Assembly (NCBI GenBank): GCA_947561395.2
Contig: OX387185.1
Location: forward strand, 44,278,602-44,342,601
Length of the DNA: 64,000 nucleotides
Reading direction: 5' to 3'
DNA from: Buxus sempervirens
Taxonomy: Eukaryota > Streptophyta > Magnoliopsida > Buxales > Buxaceae
The notes beneath the pieces are model-generated. The model was not told the origin of the DNA and did not search any database. It worked only from the letters and a program-made list of their open reading frames with translations. Shown here in pieces: positions 42,901-52,950 of the stretch. Numbering within the stretch: the stretch's first letter is position 1; the number at the start of each line of letters is the position of its first letter. Made by a program: the position numbers and the translations under genes.

Positions 42901-45686
42901 AATATTAAGCTTGATAGTTGCTAAAGCTAGTAGGAATGACTGTCCATCTATTGTGCTTTGTTGGCTCATTCAGTTTTTTATCTTTTTCAGTTATGCAGTT
43001 AAAAAGACCAGCTGAAGCCTATATCTAGTTCACTGTTAATTTGAAAGGTGATATAATATAAGAAAAGGAATGATAATGTGAGGAATCTGAGAGTTGAAAA
43101 TTGAATGTTGTAACTTGGAATTTTGGTTTTACTTAAATGGATTTCCGTTCGATATATACTCTCTAATGCTTACTTGCATCTCCAACCACAAATTTTTATT
43201 CACAAATAGATTAACCATTAGTCATAACCAGAACTATATCGTTCTATCTATAAAGGGGATGATATAAGGATGGTGTCTGCAGAGAATTTTACAATAAAAT
43301 ATCATGAGACAGAAGAAAGGCATCTGTATTTAACCTGTTCCCTAAAAGGGGGAATCCAGTGAGGAAACATGTTCAGGTACAGTGGAGCAAAAGCAACTTA
43401 AAAAGGTCTTACTTTTAAAATCATCATGGACAATATAAAATTGGAAAAAATATCTTACTACTGCTATAAAGTATTGATCTTCAAGTAAGATATTTTATTC
43501 TTCGCCATGCATGCATGAGACTATTACTCACCCTAAACTGAGAGGGGAAGAAGACTACACGTAACTTTAGTCGTATTTCATGTTTACGATTTTGAATTTC
43601 TTTTTGTCCTCTTCCGGCTTGTCGACCACTCAAGATTTTATTTGAATCTCCAGTTTCAAATCACAGAAAGAAAACTACTTTCAAACTAAAGTTCTCTCTT
43701 CCATATTGAGTCATTCAGGGCTTTATTTTCATCTCCTTGACATAATACTTTAAGGCATTTGTTTATGTATGAATTTCTAACTGGGTCATAAGCAACCATT
43801 TATAGTTTCAGGAGAGTATTATATATAATCAATAGAGGCCTACGAGCAAAATTAGGTAGATGTGATTACAGTTTGTACTCTTTAAGTCCACTTGCTATGG
43901 TTTAGTTTCATTTTTTAGAAATAAAAAAAAAAAAAAAAAATCTATTTCACTAGGTAACAAGCCAGCTAAAATTCATAGTCCTCAGCAGCAGTTTATGAAC
44001 CATCGAACTGAAAAAAAGCTAAATCTAAAATCATGGAAGCAGCCTATGTTCAACAACTAATCTTCACAATTCTCGGTTGAATTCATTCATTTCGTCATAG
44101 ACTTACTTGAGAGACATAGATAATCCTTCTATAAGGATTGCCAATTCTTCAGGTGATAGCAAATTCTTAATCCCTAGAAAAAAAAATTCCAATACTGTTC
44201 CACATCTTCAAGAATGTAAAAGAACTTGCAACAACACATCAAACCATTGCTGGATCAACTAAAATCCAAAAAGGAAAAGAAATCCTAACCTTTTTTTTTT
44301 GTTGTTCTTCTGTAATAATAAGCTAATCATAGGATATATAATGAGCTAGATGATTGTGAGTATGGTACTAACAAAGCAGATACGTGAAGAGAAATCATCC
44401 ACGGGAATCAAATGACAGAAAAAATGAAGAAAACATTGCAATTTATCCTAATTACCTATTGCTCTGAGTAATAAAATACAAGCTATATGCATAATATATT
44501 GTCAAGGTAAGCTAGAATGATCACAGTTAGCATTGTCAAACCTAAACATGCATATATACGATGAGTTTCTACAATAATGACGATGACGATGATCAAGAAC
44601 ACGGCTATAACGAAGATGAGTGATACAAAATCATGATTGATGAAGCAGGACTGTCTTTCTAGAAAGATGCAATATTAGAAGGCTGTAGAACAGCTTAGCA
44701 AGAAGAGATTTCTATATTCATACTGAGTTCTCCTAGATCTAATGCGTTAAATCAAATCCTGACAGTAGATCTTCGGATTAGCTTTATTAAACATCCATCC
44801 TTAAAACGGCGCAAATTTATTAAGTTTGAGAAGTGTTTCTGAAAATTTATTGGTTATAAACTAGTTATTAATCTTGAAATTAACGTTTAGAAGATCATTG
44901 ATCAAATTTCCGAAATGAGAAAAAAGGGAAAAAGGAAAAAGGAGGAGGCAAACAAATCAGAGATAACCGACTCGTTTATATGCGTTCTGCTTTACCTGGA
45001 CGTGGTGTTTGAGATTCAAATAAACCACAAAAGCCTTATTATTTGCAGATCAGTTAACACAATTCCTGTTAAACTCAAAGAAAGATAAAGAAGGAGAAGG
45101 AGAAGAAGAGAAAAACAAATTCACATAACAAAACCCAAGAAAAGCTAGATTTAGACTCGGATCTACAGCTTCATAAACAAATAACAGATTAGATCAGAAC
45201 GAAACATATACAACAGCAAATGAACTAAGAAAAACGAGAAAAAAATGTGGAAGGAAACGATTTTGAAGGAACGGAGGCCATCAAAACCTAGGCAAACTGC
45301 ACCAGATCACTGATGGCAGAAATTAAACAAGACTAAAACTCTTGCCTTCTTGTACAAGAAATAAATAAGATTGAGAAAAAAAAACATAAAAAGAAACAGA
45401 AAAATCCAGACACAAGCAGCGGAAAAAGAAGAAATAAGAGGCACCAGACATCTCATCTCATACATATAATAGAAATTACCGAGAGAGAAAAGCATGCATA
45501 CCTGGCGCTGCTACAGAACTCATAAAGCTTGCCACGGTTGGAGAAGATGATGAGAGCAACCTCAGCATCGCAGAGAACGGAGAGCTCGTAAGCTTTCTTA
45601 AGCAGTCCGTTCCTTCTCTTTGCAAATGTCACTTGACGATTTATTTTGTTCTCGATCCTCTTTAGCTCCACTCTTCCTCTCCCCAT
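27658..45686 (-). CDS. SEP-like: SEPALLATA (LOFSEP/AGL2-AGL3)-like MIKC MADS-box transcription factor, 8 exons
   Basis: Exons on the minus strand: 45686-45502, 30828-30750, 30590-30529, 30347-30248, 29259-29218, 29135-29094, 27959-27823, 27742-27658. They sum to 732 nt, 243 aa plus TGA, all introns GT..AG. MADS domain residues 1-60 ([20 protein letters not shown]), I region to 88, K domain about 89-170, C domain 171-243. SEP signatures are [20 protein letters not shown], the [14 protein letters not shown] string, [19 protein letters not shown], and C-terminal motifs SEP I ([15 protein letters not shown]) and SEP II (NGFVPGWML). [11 protein letters not shown] with VEVLQRSQR favours the LOFSEP clade over SEP3. 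SEP proteins are nuclear and bridge other MADS proteins into tetramers in all floral whorls. Exon sizes 185/79/62/100/42/42 are canonical. Intron 1 is 14.7 kb and full of transposons. The AP1/FUL-like gene starts 5.85 kb downstream on the same strand. Confidence 0.95.
28004..28180 (-). mobile_element. RTE-type LINE 3' end in SEP-like intron 6
   Basis: The plus strand begins with CATCATCATCATAAGCC followed by a CCAGTTCCCAGCAAAGTGGG-like stretch, the reverse complement of plant RTE 3' ends with their short (GAT)n tail. The same tail occurs at 31405. Confidence 0.6.
29094..30828 (-). CDS. SEP-like: Exons 2-6 of SEP-like gene (I region and K domain)
   Basis: Exon 2 (30828-30750): [20 protein letters not shown]. 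Exon 3 (30590-30529): [20 protein letters not shown]. Exon 4 (30347-30248): [20 protein letters not shown] plus [13 protein letters not shown]. Exon 5 (29259-29218): [14 protein letters not shown]. Exon 6 (29135-29094): [14 protein letters not shown]. Introns 2-5 are 159, 181, 988 and 82 bp. Confidence 0.95.
31405..31960 (-). mobile_element. RTE-type LINE relic in SEP-like intron 1
   Basis: The 3' tail is seen as CATCATCATCGTCATAACCC on the plus strand. The minus strand reading has RT C-terminal remnants with [16 protein letters not shown], a decayed form of the GR-RPKKTW signature of plant RTE elements. Many stops. Confidence 0.65.
32120..32366 (+). mobile_element. LINE RNase H tail with poly(A)
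   Basis: [20 protein letters not shown] is encoded at about 32127-32186, the conserved end of plant LINE RNase H. It is followed by a short 3' UTR and A12 at 32351-32362. 5'-truncated to about 240 bp; antisense to the SEP-like gene. Confidence 0.75.
32668..33434. mobile_element. hAT-like non-autonomous element, 767 bp
   Basis: Terminal inverted repeats TAGGGCTGCAACTCGG (left) and TTAGGGCTGCAACTTGG (complement of right end). Flanking 8-bp target duplication gctgatag / actgatag (7 of 8). Interior is rich in GGTTCGGTTCGG-type subterminal repeats and has no ORF. Confidence 0.8.
33445..33535 (+). repeat. Short LTR-like fragment
   Basis: TGTAACAACCCTCGATCCCA and the following GATGAATACTCAATAAGGTA match the start of the TRIM-like LTR at 40226. 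It directly abuts the hAT-like element to its left. Confidence 0.45.
33971..34912. mobile_element. GC-rich hAT-like non-autonomous element, copy A (942 bp)
   Basis: Starts TAGGGGTGCTAAACGGG and ends CCCGATAAACAAGCCTA; the ends are imperfect inverted repeats. A perfect 8-bp target duplication CTTGGTTG flanks it (33963-33970 and 34913-34920). Subterminal GC-rich cgggcc/ggcccg words surround an AT-rich centre. It has C12 at 34378-34389 and G21 at 34637-34657. No transposase is visible. Same family, in opposite orientation, as 37903-38725. Confidence 0.85.
34637..34657. repeat. G21 homopolymer inside the hAT-like element
   Basis: The sister element has only five G at the equivalent site (complement of 38126-38130, in the same gctgttgg context). 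Confidence 0.9.
34990..35880. repeat. Local duplication flanking a Mutator-type MITE
   Basis: About 125 bp at 35003-35130 (actcctattctcttctgtat onward) reappears at 35742-35870 with moderate divergence, including the gatgccacgtcatgtcaact and ttcaggtgatttgaagtcac stretches. The MITE at 35171-35622 lies between the copies. Confidence 0.75.
35171..35622. mobile_element. Mutator-type MITE with ~107-bp inverted repeats
   Basis: The left end GGGAAATTTAAGTTTTAGTA and the right end form nearly perfect inverted repeats of about 107 bp. They are flanked by a perfect 9-bp target duplication TTTATTTTT (35162-35170 and 35623-35631). The centre (35335-35460) carries five spaced copies of the palindrome ACTTGTACAAGT or close variants. 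No coding sequence. Confidence 0.85.
37903..38725. mobile_element. GC-rich hAT-like non-autonomous element, copy B (823 bp)
   Basis: Left end TAGAGGTGCTTATCGGCC; right end, complemented, TATGAGTGCTAAACGAGCC. Flanking 8-bp duplication gccaaggg (37895-37902) / gccagggg (38726-38733). Removing it rejoins the interrupted Copia RT. Reverse-complement sequence matches copy A through the AT-rich centre, so the two copies lie in opposite orientation about 3 kb apart. Confidence 0.85.
39016..39113 (+). mobile_element. Au-type SINE 3' part inserted in Copia RT
   Basis: GCATTGGACCCTCCCTAGAC, GACGGGAGCCTCATGCACTG and the CCCTTTT end match the conserved 3' domain of the plant Au SINE. The 5' tRNA-like half is missing. 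Copia sequence on both sides (ggttttgccaccaaa / ggttttacaaagg) looks like a degraded target duplication. Confidence 0.7.
39559..39688 (+). repeat. 65-bp tandem duplication in Copia RNase H
   Basis: Two identical 65-base units, 39559-39623 and 39624-39688, beginning TATGTTGTTCCCACTTCTTG. Identity shows it is more recent than the element's stop codons. Confidence 0.9.
40226..40565 (+). mobile_element. TRIM-like element or LTR pair
   Basis: TGTAACATCCCAGATCCC (40226) to GTTGTCACA (40353) forms a 128-bp LTR-like unit. It is followed at once by a primer-binding-like AATGGTATCGGAG (40354-40366). A second copy of the LTR tail (GGGTTTTAAGATGAAAAAAG to GTAGTCACACAA) ends near 40562. It has no coding capacity, as expected for a terminal-repeat element in miniature. 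Confidence 0.5.
40622..40935. repeat. 157-bp tandem duplication
   Basis: Units 40622-40778 and 40779-40935 (start TTTACATTTGAGTAGAAGGA) share about 93% identity by eye. Confidence 0.9.
40936..42245. other. Unassigned AT-rich intron sequence
   Basis: No gene, LTR or inverted-repeat structure recognised. No significant ORF. Confidence 0.5.
42246..42410 (+). mobile_element. Au-type SINE, near full length
   Basis: tRNA-derived head with box A (TGAGTCTTGGCGCAACTA near 42248) and box B (AGAGTTTGAGCCA near 42296). The Au body follows (TACATTAGACCCTCCTCAGA, CAGGAGCCTCGTGCACTGGG), with a CTCTTTA end. It shares its 3' half with the fragment at 39016-39113. Located in SEP-like intron 1, antisense. Confidence 0.75.
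42411..45501. other. 5' part of SEP-like intron 1
   Basis: 3.1 kb free of recognised coding transposon sequence; AT-rich with TA repeats (42667-42681). It is the cleanest part of intron 1 and adjoins exon 1, so regulatory sequence could lie here. No perfect CArG box was noticed in it by eye. Confidence 0.4.
45502..45686 (-). CDS. SEP-like: Exon 1 of SEP-like gene (MADS domain)
   Basis: 185 nt, ATG at 45684-45686 (complement), ending GCCAG at the donor GTATGC. It encodes the full DNA-binding domain through [14 protein letters not shown]; the split codon joins exon 2 to give CSSAS. Residues match the SEP consensus with no unusual substitution. Confidence 0.96.
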
Positions 45687-45770
45687 TCTTCTTCCTCTCT
45701 CCTCTCTCTCTAGTTCTCTCTCTCTCTCTCTTCCTTCCTCTATATATATCTCTCTCTTTATATTTTTGCA
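45687..45770 (-). promoter_or_regulatory. SEP-like core promoter and GA-rich leader
   Basis: On the minus strand, TATAAAGAGAGAG (about 45763-45751) and GATATATATA (45750-45741) are candidate TATA boxes. A GA-dinucleotide tract (CT on plus, about 45702-45732) lies between them and the ATG, so the 5' UTR would be short and GA-rich. GA tracts are binding sites for BPC/GAGA-type factors known at plant homeotic genes. Confidence 0.5.
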
Positions 45771-46415
45771 ATATTTTTCCTTTTCTCCTTCCTATTTCTC
45801 TCCTTCCCCTCTCTTCTTCTTCCTCTTTGGCTCCTCTCGGTTAAGAGCTGTTTCTCTTTTATCAGTTGGTGAGCTCTGGAGAGAATATAATGAGAAGTGA
45901 AAACAGGAAGCCAAGCCTTTTTGCCTTTTTTTTTTTTTTCTGGTTACATTTTAAATATTTTCTTCTCTCTCTTTTCTATTTTTTTTCGTAAAGGAAAATT
46001 ATCGAAAGACGGTTGTTCTTGAAATTGAAATTTTCGTGTGATTTTTACGTTATTAATATTTTTATTCCCTGTTCTTACAAAACGTCAACACCAACCTTAA
46101 ACATCCGACTTTCTAGAGAAGAACGTGTCGATCTCGCATTCGCTTAACCTTTATCGTACCAAGTTGCATATTTCTTGTGCCTGTAATACCCTCGACGAGT
46201 TGATTTTATTGCAAGACTATCTTCTATCTTCTTCTGCACCGAAATAAAGCGTTGCTAAAGCACATGAAATGATTAAATAAAAAAAAAGAAAAAGAAAATG
46301 AAATACTGTTTAGAAACCAAAGAGACGGTTTCCTCTAATGCCATTCATTAGTAACCTGAACGGATGGATGGATGCCTCATTTCAATAGGGGCCATACCCC
46401 AAAACACATTCTAAT

Positions 46416-46853
46416 TAGAGCTGGCAACGGGTCGGGACGGATTCGGGTCATAATGAGTTGTGGGTTAATCAGGTCGGGTTCGAGTTAGACTAAATTAAGG
46501 TGGGTTAGAAAACCCCCAACCCAAACCCAGCCTGCCAATAAACGGGTTCAACCCGCCAACCCATTTATTATTATTTTTTTATTTTTCAAAAAATATGATT
46601 AAAATAGGGTTGGGAGGTTAATTGGATCGGGTCGTGTCGGGTTGGGTAATCGGCTCGGAACAATACACTTTGTCACCTTTTCCTTTAATCGGATTACCCG
46701 TCGGGTTGGCGGGTCATAATCGGGTTGATCCGATTACTGGCGGGTTGGGAAAACCCCAACCCACACCTCATTTATAAACAGGTCAACCCAACCCGTTTAT
46801 AATCGAGTTAATCGGGTTGACCCATCAGGTCGTGTCACATTTTGTCAGTTCTA
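46416..46853. mobile_element. hAT-like MITE upstream of SEP-like gene
   Basis: Ends TAGAGCTGGCAACGGGTCGG and, complemented right end, TAGAACTGACAAAATGTGAC. Interior has many cgggttggc/cccaacccg words. TTCTAAT occurs at the left border (46409-46415) and right border (46850-46856). The same GCTGGCAA-GGGTCG terminus occurs in the element at 54895-56160. Confidence 0.6.
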
Positions 46854-47298
46854 ATCCGAACCGGTGGTTTCATTGAACCACCATATTTTGGCATTAGAAG
46901 AAATGCTCACAAAACGAAAACGTAACACCAAAATCTGTGCTGATTTATTCCATGGGTTGATTTATTTATTAGTTGTTTAAAAAATCTCAAAACTTAGAAT
47001 GTAATGCCTTAATCATATCAACAAAGATGTTGTCTGCTTTGGAATGAGATCGTATTTGGGTAGACCTTGCAACATTTCACAGTTGTTGCATGTTTCATAT
47101 TTTTCAATGTGGAATATCAATTGAAGTGACATTTTATATTTAAAATTCGAAAAAAAAAGGCCGTAGGATGTTGCACGTGGCAGTATCCATTTGCAAGGTT
47201 TGTCGTCTGGTTTGGCTTATTGGGTTTCATATTTTTGTTGGGTCTAATTGCTTGAGGGAGTTACAAGGTTACATCTATGAACTTTCACATTTACTAAG

Positions 47299-47530
47299 TT
47301 TTTTTTTTGAACTCAGGGTATTTGGGCCCACTTACGCTCAACTTACTAATCCCTGATGGCCTATATAAGACACTGCAACTCACATGGTCTGGTTAAGTCT
47401 AAGACCCATAGACCTTATGTAGGTAGCCCCAAAGAATTGATAACACTTAAGAGATTTTGAACCTAAGATCTTGGAGGGAGCACACCCTCATGCCTCAAGC
47501 CTTGACCATTAGGCCAACCCTTTGGGGTTA
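47299..47530 (-). mobile_element. tRNA-derived SINE-like element
   Basis: On the minus strand, box A TGGCCTAATGG (47516-47506) and box B GGTTCAAAATC (47463-47453) are spaced about 42 bases apart, as in Pol III promoters. The unit ends in A10 (T run 47299-47308). I cannot assign a named family. Confidence 0.5.
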
Positions 47531-47995
47531 GCCTGAGACCTTGCAGGTAGCCCCAAGCCTTGCTCCTTGATTTCTTTACATAAGCACATATTTCTCATTT
47601 AGGCTGGATTAAAAAATCCTGGCCGAGTTTTTAAACAGTGTGAGGGAATAATGATGTCCTTTCAAGACATAATTTCACTTATTTATGACGCAGAGCGTAT
47701 TGGAGGTTGGAAAAACACTTTGCGTCACATTAGACGTACGCTTGATTGCTTGAAGAGAGTTACATGACGATCGATCACATGCATTATCCCTTTCAATACT
47801 CGGAGTGGGCCTTTAATTGTATGGAATCGAGGTCCCACTGTCGGAGCGTTATTTCTATGAGGGTGAATCAAATAATCTACTTTTCTCAAAGAAAGAAGAA
47901 CAGCCATCCCAAGTGGTAGAATAATGCGATGCGTGAGCCACATCAGTTTGCGTCATTACCTCTTAACCAGAGAAACTGAATTCCCTTAGATACAT

Positions 47996-48559
47996 GAGAA
48001 ATTGGTTTTTAGTGGTACTAGATTCAGTCACTGAAATCTTGAAAATTGGTTTTAATTGATACCTTCTCAAAATAATTTGGATTCAGTCGCTTAGTTCTTC
48101 CTAATTGAGAATTTGTGAAAATTCAAAATAATGAGTAAAATGGTTTTCAAAGTCTTTTGAGGGCATTTTAGTTCAAGAGTTAAACGATTGAATCCCAATT
48201 TTTTTTAAAAAAATATCACTTAAAACCAATTTCCCCAGATTTTTGAACTAGTGCTTCTTTTTAAAACTAATTGAGAATAAATGTCACTTTACAGTTACGA
48301 TAGAATTTCTTTCAAAAATGACCTTAAAAAACTTGTTGACGTCATTAAAAAATAATAGAAAACATGATCCCAATTAGGAATTATTGGAAGTTGAAAAAAT
48401 GTTTTTGTCTCTCAAGGGCATTTTTGGAAGAAATTCCCGGTGTAAGTAAATTAACTATTGTCAATTATTTTAAAAACTATCACTAATTCTTAATTATCAA
48501 AGATTTAAGTGACTGAATCTTGGTTATTTTTAAAAGTATCACTAAGAACCAATTTTCCC
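47996..48559. mobile_element. Mutator-like MITE, 564 bp
   Basis: Ends GAGAAATTGGTTTTTAGTGG and, complemented, GGGAAAATTGGTTCTTAGTG. Target duplication of 10 bp: ttagatacat (47986-47995) / ttagatatat (48560-48569). A related copy is at 53816-54187. Confidence 0.75.
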
Positions 48560-48951
48560 TTAGATATATTCAAAGTAATCGTTCTTATAAGTTATAAGTG
48601 GTACGCGCTACAATGACAAGCACTTAAGGAGACAGAAGGAGAGTTGCTGGTGCCATTGAGTTGCTGGTGTCAACATTGTAGAGGATTTAATTCTAACATT
48701 TGAACATAATTAGAGTTGTCATGTCACATATTGGGCCAAAGTTCAGAAACTCATTGGTTAAGGAAGCTCAATTCGAGTTACGTGGATTGTTGTGCATTTA
48801 CTAAACAAACTCAGTCATTCACTCATCATCATGTTACCCATGTGGATGACATGGCAAAGGGTGTTATCAACCAATATAACTGCAAAAATTTCAACAGAAA
48901 ACTACTCCTTTTTAAGCTCTTCACAACCTCGACAAAGATATAAAAACCTGG

Positions 48952-49175
48952 GATGAAATCGTCTGTTGCAGTTAAGCTGCGGTAGACCCTGCAGCATCCC
49001 ACAGATGCTGTCACGTGTAGCGTCCCACAGATACTGTTCATTTTTCCTCAGATGAAATGTCACCTAAAACGATATTTCACATTGGGAAATTTGATTTGAA
49101 TAGCATCTGTGGAATGCTACATGTGGAAGGATGCTGCAGGGTTTGTTGCAATTAAGCTGCAACAAACGATTTCAA
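48952..49175. repeat. Foldback MITE (GAAATCGTCT family), copy 1
   Basis: Left TGAAATCGTCTGTTGCAGTT and right, complemented, TGAAATCGTTTGTTGCAGCT; the arms continue through the CTGCAGCATCC word. Related to 52951-53160 and 56815-57035. Confidence 0.65.
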
Positions 49176-50230
49176 GCCTAAAACCCCTAATTGACCTTGA
49201 TGAGGCTCGGAACTATATCTAATGAATTTGAAAACCTCACCAATGGATTCTGAGCATTGAAAAACTGTAGAAACACCCACTTGGTATGTTCGAAATACTA
49301 TTGAGACTCAAATCAAAGAAATCAAGCAGTTGTTGAGACTGTTATTCGATTGAAAAAGAAAGTGAGGGTGGCCTAAGTGACATTGGAGGTTTCCTATGGC
49401 ATCCAAAACACCTTCCCATTTTGTGCTAAGCAAATCAAGTTGTCCAGCACATATCGTCCTGAAAACCCTAATTATGTAGTTTTTGGCAGTATTTAGTTGT
49501 TTTTTCTGGCATTTTGCATTGTTTCTAGTAAAATTTTCCTAGAAAATGCGATCTTATCTCGAAATATTTATATACGGCATGTTAATGGCTATTATACACC
49601 ATGGCATGGCCCATATATTCCCAGAAACCCTAATTTTGTAGTTTTAAATTATTTGACAAATTTGCAAATTTCAGCTTAGCTAATCTTCTAGCATAACTTA
49701 TTTACATTATGAATGAGACTTATTCAATAAATCAGTAAGTATTATGGATTTTGGCATAGCTACGAAATGTGTACGGAAGCCCTAGTTCTGCAATTTTAGG
49801 CCTTTTTATGCCAAATCTGCAAATTTTGACCTGCCAAAATTTTCAACATGGCTTATTCATATCAAATATGAAAGTGTACTGGAGTGTAGATCTTCATCCT
49901 TGAACATCTCCCATCTCTCACTCTAACAATTTTCTATTTGCGATGCATTATCGGCACCAATCCTTTCTCTATTTAACAATGGTGGGGGAATGGTTGCGGT
50001 GAAGCGGACTAAGCCAACGTCAAACATAGTACTTAGATCTAAGATTTGAAGTCACGTTATTAGTAGTCTAATACTATTGATTCAAATTTAGAAATATGGA
50101 CATGGATTAAAAAAGTCACCTGCTTTATCCTACATGGATTCACTATTGATTTGAATTGACTTGTGTAGTCACTTGGATCAGTCACATTTAATTTCCAAGT
50201 TTTAAACATCATATTGAGCACAACATTCCT
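49176..50230. other. Unassigned intergenic sequence
   Basis: No gene. Three diverged repeats of a CCTAATTTTGTAGTTTTA-like motif occur at 49466, 49628 and 49772. Confidence 0.4.
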
Positions 50231-50258
50231 CTCTCTCTCTCTCTTTCTCTCTCTCTGT
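50231..50258. repeat. CT dinucleotide microsatellite
   Basis: Interrupted (CT)n of about 28 bases. Confidence 0.9.
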
Positions 50259-50269
50259 TTTTTTTCCTA

Positions 50270-52800
50270 ATTTCCGTAGACATCCCAAATTGCATTACAT
50301 AATACAATGAATGATTATATGTTAAAAAGAATTTATTCAAGTTTGACTGAAATTAAATTTCGGATATGTACACTTTATTTGTAGCTGAAAACATATTTCG
50401 GTCATAAGTTTTTATTTTGTGGCCGAAATAATATTTTGGCCATAAGAGATATATGTATAGCTGAAATGATATTTCAGTTTATGCCTATGAGCTGACATTT
50501 TGAATCTTTTACAGTTATGCTACATCAGCAATTGCACATGGGCTATAATTGAATTTGATCTGAAATAATATGTCAGATATACATTTATTTTGTGTGACCG
50601 AAATTATTTTTCAGCTATAAAGGATATTGTTGTAGCCGACTTGAGTTTTGTGTTACAAGTGATTTGGTTTAAATTGAAAAACCCCGTGAGCTTTCACTTA
50701 TTTACATCCATACCTCTCTCTTGGAAGCCTGAATTCCCTAAATTGGCCTCCGAAATTTGCCTCATGCCTTAGACTTGAGTTAGAAGGATTTAGACATACT
50801 TTTGTGTCTACACTTGGGACATCCTTGCCCTTGCTATTGCCTATAAATACAGGGTCTCTGCTCAAGCAAAAGACTGGAATTTTGAAGGTTGAGAGCTTTT
50901 AAAGAAGAAGGGAACTTCTGCCCAATTCTCCACTCAAGCCTCTCAAGTAAATAAGGTGAGCTTCTAGCCTTCTCTTTCGTTTCCATTTTCAATTCAAGCA
51001 TTGTCTCATTTTCTACCTTTTTATAGATAAGGCTTTGTATGTGTTTGAAACCCCAAACCATGCTTAAAGTACCTTAAGCATCCTTTCTAGCCGTAAAACG
51101 TAAAGAGAGAGCTAAGGGAAACAAGTATTGGAATGGATCTTTTAGGTTTAGAACCATTTTTACGAAATACTTGCATGATTTATGTTTATTTGGGTGTGGT
51201 TGCTATTTGTGTATATTTTGTCTTTAATTTTAGAAGAATTACATGGATCTATGCTCTTTATAGTATTAGATCTTGATTCTCTCCTTAGATCTGATTTCTT
51301 AAACAATTCAATACACATAATCACGTGATTTTGTCAAAATAGGCATGGATCTTAGATCTACTGTGCTTAATATAGTAGATCTGAGATCAGAGGCCTTAGA
51401 ACAGCTTCTTAGGCTTTAGAACAATTTCTTAGGACTTTCTGAGATCAGAGGCCTTATAACAACTTCTTAAGACCTTATGATCTAATCTCTCTTGATTTGA
51501 TCAAATCTCATTCAATTTGGGTAGATTTGGCTTTTCCTTTCCAAATAATGAGACATCTGAGCAAATCCATGCCATAAATGTTTCTCGGTTATTTTCAACT
51601 CATTTAAAGTCTTTTAAAATAAGATCTAATGGATCAAACATACACACACACACTTGGTATTTTCTTAGTTTTCACTTATTTTTACAGATCTGGACAGTAC
51701 CTGTACTCTGTCTTGAATCATTCATAACTTTATCATATGGATGAATTTTTGAATGATTCTAGAGGCATGTGAAAGGTAAGGAAGACTAGTTTAATCCTGT
51801 AAAATTTGAGTAATTTATATGGAGCCAATTTTTCAAACCATTTGATTAAAGTTGATGAGTCAGATTAGAACAGATTGCTGAACTTGTTACTTTGATTAAG
51901 AAACAAAAGCTCATTTTAACTCCGATTTGAGTGATTTTAATTTATGAGTCTACTTTCAAATCCAATTGGTTTCATTACTTTTCATTTTGATTTGAGCTCT
52001 ATGTGCTTGATTGACTCTATACTGCTCAGTAGCAGATTACAAAGTCAATCTGTGATCCTCTAAGCATGTTTGAGAGGGCACATAAGCTACAAATGGATGA
52101 AGTTTTAAGTGAGGCCTGTTCCATTCAAAATATGGTACCTCATGCTTCACTCATACTAATTTTCTAGGATTTATATGGAGCCAATTTCCATGAATAGGCT
52201 TTCAAAGTTGGCTATCCAACACTTTTACTGTTTTACAACAACTTTGAACAAGTATAACTTCTTTGATTTTAATTGGATTTGATTGAATTTTTTATTGAAT
52301 CTTCTACTTCATATAAGCTTTTAAATGGATTTGGTTTCACTCAATTTGAGTTTGAATTGAATGATTTATGGTTGATTGAAATTTCTAGCTCAAAGAGCAT
52401 GACTTTGTGTTGATTTTTCCAGATTTGTTTTAATTTGCTTTTCTTCAAGTTTTACCTCAATTTTTACTTGGATCATGAAGTCCTAGAGATGATATATCCA
52501 TAGAGAGAATTCAGAGACTACTCATATGGAGGAATCACACATGTATTTGTTACTTTTACATTTTTTTGAGTGATTTTTGTATGCAAACAAATATGTAGCA
52601 TAAATAAACATATTGCAACCACTTTGTGTGGATGAATAGGGGTGCCTAATACCTTCTCCTACTCATAATTTAACCCCGTTACCCAATCTCTGGAATAGAT
52701 CGTGAATTAGAGCTACTTAAGATCTATTTTGTTCTTTTTATGCTCACTTTGATGTCCATTCACACCGAAAACTTGAATGATGGCGACTCCTTTGTTTTGT
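50270..52800 (+). mobile_element. Possible Tat/Ogre-type Ty3/gypsy LTR (solo)
   Basis: A TATA box (CTATAAATAC, 50841-50850) is followed by a GA-rich leader. The far end has GGGGTGCCTAATACCTTCTC (52640-52659) and then TGGCGACTCC at 52782-52791, features typical of the U5 and primer-binding region of Tat/Ogre elements. No gag or pol follows, so it would be a solo LTR or remnant. The left terminus is not resolved. Confidence 0.45.
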
Positions 52801-52950
52801 AAATTCTGTGTGATGATTAGGAGGTCACATAGGTGATTTCCATGGTCACACAATTTCCTCATGGGCGTTCTTGATTAATAATAGCCACTTGCCTTCCCCC
52901 TTTTTCTTTTTCTTTTAATACGTAGATTCTTCATCAAAATAGATGTGGGC

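Noticed and set aside
45453..45686. 77-codon ORF as a stand-alone short MADS protein
   Set aside because: The donor GTATGC at 45501 and matching exons 2-8 at 30.8-27.7 kb show it is exon 1 followed by intron read-through.
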